From CAYNDB01 sp964395915 (GTDB taxonomy: Bacteria > Nitrospinota_A > UBA7883 > JAJRTC01): a stretch of DNA of 7,615 bases. Below, in pieces: positions 1 through 5,141 of the stretch; the first letter of the stretch is position 1, and each line of letters begins with the position of its first letter. A program made the translations under genes and the position numbers. The stretch is taken from NCBI GenBank assembly GCA_964395915.1, contig CAYNDB010000112.1, positions 1-7,615 on the forward strand. Reading direction: 5' to 3'. The notes below the pieces were generated by a model. That model had not been told where the DNA came from. It saw only the letters and a program-made list of their open reading frames with translations, and did no database searches.

Positions 1-345
1 GATCATGCCGTAATTGGCGGCGCGGTAGGAATTCACCAGTTCGTGCGTATCGGAACTATGGCTATGGTCGGAGGCATGACCAGGCTATCGCAAGATGTCC
101 CTCCATATTTTACCGTGGTCGGGTCTCCGGCAAAGTCACACGGGTTGAATAACTATGCGCTTAAAAAACACAATGTGTCGTCAGAGTCGATAAAAGCTTT
201 GAAGAAAGCTTATCGGATATTGGTGAGATCAGGCTTGCCTGTTCCGGCCGCTGTTGAGCAGATTGAAAAGGATCTGGCGCTTGAAGGAGCGGTCGCCAAT
301 CTTGTGGAGTTCGTAAAGAGCGCAGAGCGAAGCCTTGTTTTATAG
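1..345 (+). CDS. lpxA: UDP-N-acetylglucosamine acyltransferase, LpxA (3' part only)
   Basis: The reading frame is open from base 1 and its start lies outside the window, so only the last 114 residues are seen. LpxA transfers an R-3-hydroxyacyl chain from acyl-ACP to the 3-position of UDP-GlcNAc (or a 3-amino analogue), the first step of lipid A synthesis in the cytoplasm. The fragment starts in the final turns of the left-handed beta-helix and continues into the helical C-terminal domain. Recognisable pieces are GIHQF (His at codon 12, matching the conserved His160-Gln161 region of E. coli LpxA), MVGG, and QDVPPY, followed by a helical tail with a YRILVRSGL segment like YKLIYRSGK of E. coli. 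By an alignment from memory, the second Gly of MVGG corresponds to E. coli Gly173, the acyl-chain ruler, which would favour a longer chain. The stop is TAG at 343-345. Confidence in the family is very high. Confidence 0.96.
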   Translation, partial: DHAVIGGAVGIHQFVRIGTMAMVGGMTRLSQDVPPYFTVVGSPAKSHGLNNYALKKHNVSSESIKALKKAYRILVRSGLPVPAAVEQIEKDLALEGAVANLVEFVKSAERSLVL

Positions 346-363
346 GAGAAAAACCTGGATTTG

Positions 364-394
364 CCGTAGCTTACAGAAGCTTTACCGGTTTTCT
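364..394 (+). terminator. Weak candidate terminator after lpxA
   Basis: A small inverted repeat AGCTT (368-372) / AAGCT (377-381) with a 4-nt loop is flanked by CCG (364-366) and CGG (386-388), then TTTTCT (389-394). It lies about 20 bp after the lpxA stop and would separate the upstream lpx genes from the next unit. The stem has an unpaired base on one side and four on the other, so it may be only a weak or non-functional terminator. Confidence 0.3.
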
Positions 395-452
395 ATTCGT
401 CTGCCTGAACCCTGTTACTTTCGAATCTAACGGGCTTGTTATTATTCAGCGC

Positions 453-481
453 TTGAATGTAATCTTTTTTGGATACATAAT
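453..481 (+). promoter_or_regulatory. Candidate sigma-70-type promoter for the oxidoreductase-lpxI pair
   Basis: TTGAAT (453-458) and CATAAT (476-481) are separated by exactly 17 bp and match the TTGACA/TATAAT consensus at 4/6 and 5/6 positions. Transcription would begin near 488, giving a leader of about 120 nt before the ATG at 609. The site lies in an AT-rich gap directly upstream of a gene pair, which fits promoter placement. It is an inference from sequence only. Confidence 0.45.
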
Positions 482-529
482 CATACAATCACAGAAAACA
501 TGATAGATTGTAACCTGTTGAAAATCTAG

Positions 530-545
530 AGAATAATATTATTCT
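530..545. promoter_or_regulatory. Perfect 16-bp AT-rich palindrome, possible operator
   Basis: AGAATAATATTATTCT is identical to its own reverse complement over all 16 bases. It lies about 45 bp downstream of the predicted transcription start and 63 bp before the oxidoreductase ATG. Dimeric repressors commonly bind sites of this form, but it does not match a particular regulator's consensus well enough to name one. A 16-bp palindrome needs eight matched pairs, so chance is possible in AT-rich DNA. Confidence 0.35.
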
Positions 546-608
546 GCATAACTTAAGACCATGGGTGTATGATACCCCCTCATATTTTTTGGTTAGGGCA
601 TATATAAA

Positions 609-1595
609 ATGATGAACAAAGCTGTAAGCGCCGGTGTGATCGGAGTGGGTCATATGGGGCAATACCATGTTGGGGTGATGGCCGAAATGACCGGAGTCAA
701 CCTCATGGGCGTAGCCGATATAAATCCTGCGTCCGCGTCGATCGCGGACAAGTATATGACCACCTATTACGACGACTACCGGAAGCTTTTCGGCAAGGTG
801 GATGTGGTCTCTATAGCCGTGCCGACATCCTTGCATTATGATATTGCCAAGGAATGTCTCAACGCAGGTATTCACTGCCTGGTGGAGAAGCCTGTCAGCA
901 ACGATCTTGAAAAGGCCGAAGAGCTATTCAAATTAGCCGAATCGAAAAACCTCGCCCTTCATGTGGGGCATGTGGAGCGGTTTAACGGGGCGGTACAGGA
1001 ACTTAAGAAGGTGGTGTGCGAACCGATACTTATCGAATCACGCCGTCTGGGGCCGTTTGACGGAAGGATTCTGGACGATGGCGTTGTGCTCGACCTTATG
1101 ATTCACGACATAGACATAATTCTTAACCTGGTAGACTCGCCTGTTGCTGATTTCAATGTGATGGGCGCATCGGTGGTGACCGACAAGGAGGATGTGGTAA
1201 ACGTCCAGATACAGTTTGAAAACGGTTGCCTTGCAAACATAGTCGCATCCCGCGCCACACAAGAAAAGATCAGGACGCTTTCGATAACACAGAGCAAGGA
1301 ATATGTAGTGCTTGATTACACAAGCCAGGACATTACGGTGCATCATAGAGCCTCTACCATGCGTGAACTTACACGGCAGGAGCTTAAATATAAGCAGGAA
1401 GCTGTGCTGGAGAGAATTTTCGTGCATAGGGACAATCCGCTCAAGCTTGAAATAAGACACTTTATCGACTGCGCCACCAACGGCGCGAAAAGGCATACCT
1501 CTATTGAAAATGAGCTAAAATCACTCAAGATAGCTCTGATGGTTCTTGAAAAGCTGAACCCTGCCCAAAGAAGGGTTTCCGTCGCAACGACATGA
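609..1595 (+). CDS. Gfo/Idh/MocA-family NAD(P)-dependent oxidoreductase, GnnA-like (lipid A locus)
   Basis: The protein is 328 residues, normal for the family. The N-terminal Rossmann domain begins with VIGVGHMG (residues 10-17, a GxGxxG dinucleotide site) and includes VEKPVS (92-97), where EKP carries the conserved lysine of the family. GHVERFNG (120-127) and DLMIHDIDI (162-170, His166) follow in the C-terminal substrate domain. Its place between lpxA and lpxI matches GnnA, which oxidises the 3-OH of UDP-GlcNAc before amination by GnnB to give UDP-GlcNAc3N for LpxA. That role is inferred from context, because other Gfo/Idh enzymes share these motifs and no GnnB-like aminotransferase is visible. 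ATG codons lie at 609 and 612; the frame is closed upstream by TGA at 570-572, which fixes the N-terminus closely. The ribosome site is weak (TAGGG at 594-598). The stop overlaps the lpxI start. Confidence 0.88.
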   Translation: MMNKAVSAGVIGVGHMGQYHVGVMAEMTGVNLMGVADINPASASIADKYMTTYYDDYRKLFGKVDVVSIAVPTSLHYDIAKECLNAGIHCLVEKPVSNDLEKAEELFKLAESKNLALHVGHVERFNGAVQELKKVVCEPILIESRRLGPFDGRILDDGVVLDLMIHDIDIILNLVDSPVADFNVMGASVVTDKEDVVNVQIQFENGCLANIVASRATQEKIRTLSITQSKEYVVLDYTSQDITVHHRASTMRELTRQELKYKQEAVLERIFVHRDNPLKLEIRHFIDCATNGAKRHTSIENELKSLKIALMVLEKLNPAQRRVSVATT

Positions 1596-2395
1596 GCGCT
1601 CCCCTTGGCCTTATAGCCGGCTCTGGAGAGTTGCCGGTTGTTCTGGTCCGCGAAGCCAAATTGGCGGGACGAAAAGTTGTGGTTGTTATTTTTGATGACA
1701 AATACGCAGACGCCCTTTCATCCGAAGCGGACAATGTCAGCCTGCTTGGGTTGGGACAAGCTGGAAAAGTTATCAAGACATTTCAGGACGCCGGTGTGGA
1801 AGAAATAGTTCTGGCCGGTAAAGTAGATAAACGGGTTATTTTCAAGAACATGAAGTTCGATTTTAAAGCTTTATCCATTCTGAACGGCCTGAGACAACGC
1901 AACGATGATACTTTCATGCTAGGAATTGTCGACGCTTTGGAGAAAGACGGACTTAAGGTCGTAAGCCAGGCGGACATATTAAGAAGCCTGATGCCGGAGT
2001 CGGGCAAGCTTGCAAAAAGAGCTCTATCGGAACAGGAGAAAAAGGATATAGAGTTCGGCATGGATATGGCCAAAGGCATCGCGGCGCTCGATATCGGGCA
2101 GACTGTGGTCGTAAAAGATGGCGCTGTGCTGGCGGCGGAGGCGATCGAAGGGACTGACGAAGCGATAGAACGCGGCTCCGGCATTGCAGGGAAGGGGGCC
2201 GTGGTCTGCAAGGTCAGTAAGCCGGATCAGGATCCGCGCTTTGACGTTCCGACTGTCGGAGTGGAAACCATTAAAAAAATGGTGGAATGCAATGCAGGCG
2301 CTCTGGCAATTGAAGCCGGGGAGACCGTGGTGGTCAATCTTGAGGCCATGCTAAAGCTATGTGACCGTCATAAAATAGCTTTTGTGGCGTTATAG
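1592..2395 (+). CDS. lpxI: UDP-2,3-diacylglucosamine pyrophosphatase LpxI
   Basis: LpxI hydrolyses UDP-2,3-diacylglucosamine to 2,3-diacylglucosamine 1-phosphate (lipid X) and UMP. It replaces LpxH in many bacteria outside the beta- and gamma-proteobacteria. The 267-residue protein is close to the usual length of about 270-280. Family segments are visible in order: LGLIAGSGELP (5-15) at the N-terminus; RQRNDDTFMLGIVDALEKDG (101-120); DIGQTVVVKDG (167-177); AIEGTDEAI (184-192); GKGAVVCKVSKPDQDPRFDVP (200-220), whose RFD aspartate (218) is probably the essential acidic residue known from the Caulobacter enzyme; and AGALAIEAGETVVVN (235-249). The ATG overlaps the previous gene's TGA (ATGA), and no good ribosome site lies close, so translational coupling is likely. 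lpxB, often the next gene in such clusters, is absent here. Confidence 0.95.
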   Translation: MSAPLGLIAGSGELPVVLVREAKLAGRKVVVVIFDDKYADALSSEADNVSLLGLGQAGKVIKTFQDAGVEEIVLAGKVDKRVIFKNMKFDFKALSILNGLRQRNDDTFMLGIVDALEKDGLKVVSQADILRSLMPESGKLAKRALSEQEKKDIEFGMDMAKGIAALDIGQTVVVKDGAVLAAEAIEGTDEAIERGSGIAGKGAVVCKVSKPDQDPRFDVPTVGVETIKKMVECNAGALAIEAGETVVVNLEAMLKLCDRHKIAFVAL

Positions 2396-2571
2396 GGACA
2401 AAAAATCACGAGAGAAGTTAAAGCTTTGCGTCCTGGCCTCAAACACGAAATGAACTCACAAACTTATTGTTGAGACCCTTGGACTACGCTCAGGATGAGA
2501 AAGGGTGTCATCCTGGATTGGTTCTGTCTTGTGTGAATGACTTAATGATTAGAGAAACACGGTCTGAAAAG
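2396..2571. other. Convergent spacer between lpxI and fis
   Basis: This 176-bp gap separates genes that converge on it. Apart from the palindromic repeat at 2473-2515 it holds no supported gene and no hairpin followed by a T-run on either strand. If the two transcripts end here, the 2491-2515 hairpin is the only strong structure available. Confidence 0.5.
2473..2515. repeat. REP-like palindromic repeat with CAGGATGA core
   Basis: CAGGATGA (2491-2498) and TCATCCTG (2508-2515) form a perfect 8-bp inverted repeat with a 9-nt loop. A second inverted pair, ACCCTT (2475-2480) and AAGGGT (2501-2506), interlocks with it, so the two hairpins are alternatives or form a pseudoknot. The 12-mer CGCTCAGGATGA at 2487-2498 recurs exactly at 7597-7608. 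Placement in a convergent intergenic gap is typical of repetitive extragenic palindromes. It may also act as a bidirectional terminator or mRNA-end stabiliser, although no T-run follows. Confidence 0.6.
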
Positions 2572-2820
2572 TTATGACTTGACTTTGACCTTGTATTCTT
2601 TGAGTTTACGGCGAAGCGTGTTGCGGTTCATGCCTAGAAGATGGGCCGCGGAAGTCTGGTTTCCTCCAGTTTCCTCCATCACGATTTTAAGCAATGGTTT
2701 TTCAACCAGGGAAATCACCATCATATGCAACCCTGCGCCGTTCTCCAGATTTTTTATTTTCTTAAGGTATTTGGGAAGATTATTTTTGAGAATTTCTTCG
2801 AATGAATTTTGAGCTTTCAC
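2572..2820 (-). CDS. fis: Fis-like nucleoid/transcription factor (HTH_8 family)
   Basis: With the chosen start this is 82 residues, against 98 for E. coli Fis. The C-terminal half is strikingly Fis-like: LVEKPLLKIVMEETGGNQT (38-56) aligns with E. coli VEQPLLDMVMQYTRGNQT, and AAHLLGMNRNTLRRKLKEY (58-76) with AALMMGINRGTLRKKLKKY. It therefore has the dimerising helix pair and the helix-turn-helix. It lacks any receiver or AAA+ domain, so it is not a truncated NtrC-type activator that I can recognise. The frame is open back to a TTG at 2838, but the GTG at 2820 is preferred because AGAGGGG (2833-2827) sits 6 nt before it, while the TTG has no ribosome site. The E. coli N-terminal beta-hairpin region is mostly missing, so Hin/Gin-type recombination activation is unlikely. 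It converges with lpxI and diverges from tkt. Confidence 0.88.
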   Translation of the reverse strand: MKAQNSFEEILKNNLPKYLKKIKNLENGAGLHMMVISLVEKPLLKIVMEETGGNQTSAAHLLGMNRNTLRRKLKEYKVKVKS

Positions 2821-2826
2821 CCACAG

Positions 2827-2833
2827 CCCCTCT
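2827..2833 (-). promoter_or_regulatory. Ribosome binding site that decides the fis start
   Basis: Read on the minus strand, AGAGGGG lies 6 nt upstream of GTG at 2820-2818. The upstream in-frame TTG at 2838-2836 overlaps the region just before this site and is preceded only by an A/T run, so the GTG is the better initiation codon. Confidence 0.65.
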
Positions 2834-2925
2834 TGCAAAAAATTGATTGATTAAAAAAATAAGAACACGAGACAAATTGAAAAACCAAGTTCACGCCACC
2901 TATCGCGAAACACTTACAGGTGAAA

Positions 2926-2960
2926 ATGCTAGCATAAGTAACGTCGAAGTCAATAGTCAA
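2926..2960 (-). promoter_or_regulatory. Candidate overlapping promoters for fis
   Basis: On the minus strand two TTGACT -35 hexamers occur 7 bp apart (2960-2955 and 2953-2948). The upstream one pairs with TATGCT (2936-2931) at 18 bp, and the downstream one with TAGCAT (2931-2926) at 16 bp. Each -35 matches the consensus at 4/6 or better and each -10 at 4/6. The -10 area is also a perfect 10-bp palindrome, ATGCTAGCAT (2926-2935). Transcription would start about 100 nt before the fis GTG. Confidence 0.45.
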
Positions 2961-3009
2961 AAGTCTTCTAAACATTTTTTTAGAGTGTTACTGCAGGAGA
3001 TATTGTAAA

Positions 3010-3018
3010 TGGTATGAT
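3010..3018 (+). promoter_or_regulatory. Candidate extended -10 promoter element for the tkt operon
   Basis: TGGTATGAT contains the extended -10 TG motif followed by TATGAT (3013-3018, 5/6 to TATAAT). No convincing -35 lies 16-19 bp upstream, as extended -10 promoters can allow. A start near 3025 would put the hairpins at 3045-3092 in a leader of about 260 nt. Other promoters closer to the gene are possible. Confidence 0.3.
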
Positions 3019-3044
3019 AATAGTGTTTGAGTGAGACGCAGCCT

Positions 3045-3092
3045 AAAAGATATCGGCTTGCAAGTATTTTTCATCCTGCAAAAATATCTTTT
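3045..3092 (+). promoter_or_regulatory. Alternative hairpins in the putative tkt leader
   Basis: AAAAGATAT (3045-3053) pairs perfectly with ATATCTTTT (3084-3092), and inside it TTGCA (3058-3062) pairs with TGCAA (3077-3081). A competing stem joins AAGTATTTTT (3062-3071) to AAAAATATCTT (3080-3090) with one bulged T and an 8-nt loop. The two folds share bases and exclude each other. The arrangement recalls attenuators and riboswitches, but no known class is recognised and neither fold ends in a clean T-run. Confidence 0.4.
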
Positions 3093-3288
3093 CATGACAG
3101 GTAAAAGGTGTTAAATTCACTGCTTGATTGTTAAGTCATTGGGTAATAAGCGGTATAGGCTCAGTTATAGGTTGTATAGATCGCCTCGCCATATGTAGCC
3201 TCATTCCAAGTAGGTTCAGGCTCTTTTCATGGTTCGGGTCAAAGGTCTGCCGATAACGCAATATTGGAACACAATAAGGTTTTTCTGG

Positions 3289-4128
3289 ATGAAAACTTCA
3301 ATGGAAGTTGTCGAGCAAGTTGGTGAACTAAAGGATATAGCGCGACATTTGCGGGCGGATATCCTCAAGATGCTGAACATCTCGCAATCCGGCCATACAG
3401 GTGGCTCGCTGTCGGCGATAGATATTCTTACCGCTCTCTATTTTTCCAAGATGAATCATAGTCCCAACTCCGTATCCGATGAAGAGCGTGACAGGTTTGT
3501 GTTGAGCAAAGGGCATTGCGCCCCGGCGCTTTACGCTGTATTGGCGCGTTGCGGGTATTTTGACAAGTCGCATCTTAATTCGTTACGCAAGCTTAACGCG
3601 ATGCTTTCCGGTCATCCATATGCGCCTTCAACTCCTGGTGTCGAGGTTTCCACAGGGTCTCTCGGGCAGGGGTTATCTATGGCTAACGGTATGGCGATAG
3701 CCGGTAAAATGTCGGGGTGGCGCGGTTCTGTGTTCTGCATGATTGGCGATGGTGAAATGCAGGAGGGGCAGATATGGGAAGCGGCGATGACAGCGGCCCA
3801 TTACAAGCTCGACAACATGATTTGTATACTGGATCATAACGGCCTGCAGATAGACGGAGCGGTGGCCGATATAATGGGCGTGGAGCCTGTCGGGGCGAAG
3901 TGGGAAGCTTTTGGATGGGAAGTTCGCGAGATAGACGGCCACGATATGCAGGAGATATTGGACGCAATCGACTGGGCTGTGGCAGTAAAAGGCAAGCCGG
4001 CGTTCATATGGGCGCATACCGTTAAAGGTAAGGGTGTGTCTTTCATGGAAAACAAGGTTAAATATCACGGCACAGCCCCTTCGGATGACGAGCTTGTAAA
4101 GGCGCTCGACGAGCTTGGGTTTTCCTGA
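3289..4128 (+). CDS. tktA: Transketolase, N-terminal (thiamine diphosphate-binding) subunit
   Basis: This is one half of a split transketolase, which moves two-carbon ketol units between sugar phosphates in the non-oxidative pentose phosphate pathway. The 279 residues correspond to the pyrophosphate-binding domain. Visible motifs are SGHTGGSLS (34-42, His36), SKGHCAPALYA (73-83, His76), GSLGQGLS (123-130) and the ThDP/Mg motif from GDGEMQEG (153-160) to Asn184, the standard GDG-X(n)-N signature. His260 near the end matches the KYHGTAP segment of the family. The frame is open upstream to an ATG at 3229, but the ATG at 3289 is preferred: TAAGG (3275-3279) lies 9 nt before it and the extra 20 residues are not family-like. 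The partner subunit starts 25 nt after the stop. The symbol is a family name only. Confidence 0.93.
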   Translation: MKTSMEVVEQVGELKDIARHLRADILKMLNISQSGHTGGSLSAIDILTALYFSKMNHSPNSVSDEERDRFVLSKGHCAPALYAVLARCGYFDKSHLNSLRKLNAMLSGHPYAPSTPGVEVSTGSLGQGLSMANGMAIAGKMSGWRGSVFCMIGDGEMQEGQIWEAAMTAAHYKLDNMICILDHNGLQIDGAVADIMGVEPVGAKWEAFGWEVREIDGHDMQEILDAIDWAVAVKGKPAFIWAHTVKGKGVSFMENKVKYHGTAPSDDELVKALDELGFS

Positions 4129-4153
4129 GCCTATAACGAGGAATTTGAAAAAT

Positions 4154-5131
4154 ATGTCTGAACAAGTGGTTAAAAAGTCGCTTCGAGACACATATGGCGA
4201 GACGCTTGCGAAAATGGGAGATGTTTATCCCAAGCTTGTTGTTTTAGACGCCGACCTTTCGGGCTCTACCCGCACATCAAAATTTGCGGCAAAACACCCT
4301 GACCGGTTTTTTAATATGGGTGTGTCGGAACAGGATATGATGTCCACAGCGGCGGGGTTGGCCGCGTCTGGCAAGCTTCCATTTGTTTCGACATTCGCCA
4401 TATTTGCAAGCGGCCGCGCCTGGGAGCAGGTTCGACAATCTATATGTCTTTCAAATCTGAATGTCAAAATCGTAGCCTCCCATGGTGGCATCACCGTTGG
4501 GGAGGATGGGCCGACGCATCAGGCGTTGGAGGATATCACTTTGATGCGTGTTTTGCCGAATATGAAAGTTGTTATCCCTGCCGACGCGAATGAGACCCGC
4601 GCTATTACGAAGAAAATCGCCGATATTCATGGCCCTGTCTATATGCGCACGGCTCGTGACAAGTTTCCTCTGATTTTTGATGAAGATATCGATTTTAACT
4701 TTGGCAGGGGACATGAGTTGCGGCACGGCTCAAATGTGGCGATAATAGCTTGTGGCTGTATGGTTTACAAAGCGTTGCAGGCGGCGGATATATTGGCCGC
4801 CGACGGGATCGAGGCGTCTGTGGTTAACATGTCTTCGATCAAGCCGATTGATGAAGAGCTTATCGTCCGCATGGTATCCACGACAGGCGCGATAGTCACG
4901 GCGGAAGAGCATTCTGTGATCGGAGGGCTTGGGAGCGCCGTCGCGGAAGTTGTATGTGAAAATGAACCGGCCCCGGTTGTAAGGGTTGGTATGAAAGCCG
5001 GCTTCGGCAAATCCGGCGCCCCTGAAGAGTTGCTGGAGGCGTTTGGTATGAACGTAGCGTCGATAGTCGAGGCGTCACACAAAGCTATGGCTCTTAAAAA
5101 AGAGCCTGTTCAAAACGAAAAACTGCGATAG
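4154..5131 (+). CDS. tktB: Transketolase, C-terminal subunit (Pyr and C-terminal domains)
   Basis: This 325-residue partner of the preceding gene supplies the pyrimidine-binding domain and the C-terminal regulatory domain of the heteromeric enzyme. The catalytic glutamate that activates the thiamine ring is Glu59 in NMGVSEQDMM (54-63). SHGGITVGEDGPTHQALED (109-127) is the conserved segment with His110 and His122 near the sugar phosphate, and PVYMRTARDKFPL (161-173) follows. The C-terminal domain begins near 193 and includes SSIKPIDEE (227-235) and EEHSVIGGLGSAVAE (251-265). The frame extends back to a TTG overlapping the previous gene, but ATG at 4154 is chosen because GAGGA (4138-4142) precedes it and MSEQVVKKSLRDTYGE looks like a normal family start. 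A DXS or PDH E1-beta identity is less likely, because the N-terminal partner is clearly transketolase. Confidence 0.93.
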   Translation: MSEQVVKKSLRDTYGETLAKMGDVYPKLVVLDADLSGSTRTSKFAAKHPDRFFNMGVSEQDMMSTAAGLAASGKLPFVSTFAIFASGRAWEQVRQSICLSNLNVKIVASHGGITVGEDGPTHQALEDITLMRVLPNMKVVIPADANETRAITKKIADIHGPVYMRTARDKFPLIFDEDIDFNFGRGHELRHGSNVAIIACGCMVYKALQAADILAADGIEASVVNMSSIKPIDEELIVRMVSTTGAIVTAEEHSVIGGLGSAVAEVVCENEPAPVVRVGMKAGFGKSGAPEELLEAFGMNVASIVEASHKAMALKKEPVQNEKLR

Positions 5132-5141
5132 GAGAAGTTTT

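Larger units (their letters stand above)
2821..3288. other. Divergent intergenic regulatory region between fis and tkt
   Basis: About 470 bp without a supported gene lie between the divergent fis and transketolase genes. The AT-rich left part contains the fis promoter candidates (2926-2960). The middle has an extended -10 element for the + strand (3010-3018) and a pair of alternative hairpins (3045-3092). The right part has three TATAG copies (3154-3158, 3166-3170, 3175-3179) of unknown meaning. An in-frame ATG at 3229 could extend the transketolase by 20 residues, but the added residues do not resemble the family. Confidence 0.6.

Noticed and set aside
568..590. TATGA/TCATA hairpin followed by six T residues before the oxidoreductase start
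   Set aside because: It resembles an intrinsic terminator or attenuator, but the stem has only five A/T-rich pairs with one G-C, too weak to call.
489..875. Minus-strand open frame of 128 codons opposite the oxidoreductase start
   Set aside because: It is largely antisense to a well-supported gene and its translation shows no recognisable domain, being rich in His and Tyr as expected of a shadow frame.
2353..2382. 8-bp inverted repeat AAAGCTAT / ATAGCTTT at the end of lpxI
   Set aside because: It lies inside the coding sequence, has a 14-nt loop and no following T-run, so it is not supported as a terminator.
2579..2812. Plus-strand open frame opposite fis
   Set aside because: Its translation has no recognisable features, and the minus-strand frame is a clear Fis homologue.
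2967..2984. TCTAAA / TTTAGA hairpin in the fis-tkt region
   Set aside because: A six-pair A/T-rich stem in an AT-rich spacer is likely by chance, and no gene end lies nearby.
3154..3179. Three TATAG copies, possible iterons
   Set aside because: Spacings of 12 and 9 bp are irregular and the unit is only five bases, so there is no support for an origin or binding array.
3229..3288. N-terminal extension of transketolase from an upstream ATG
   Set aside because: The 20 extra residues do not resemble the family and the ATG at 3289 has a better placed ribosome site.
3673..4191. Long minus-strand open frame (172 codons) opposite the transketolase genes
   Set aside because: It is antisense to conserved ThDP-binding sequence, and its translation matches nothing I recognise.
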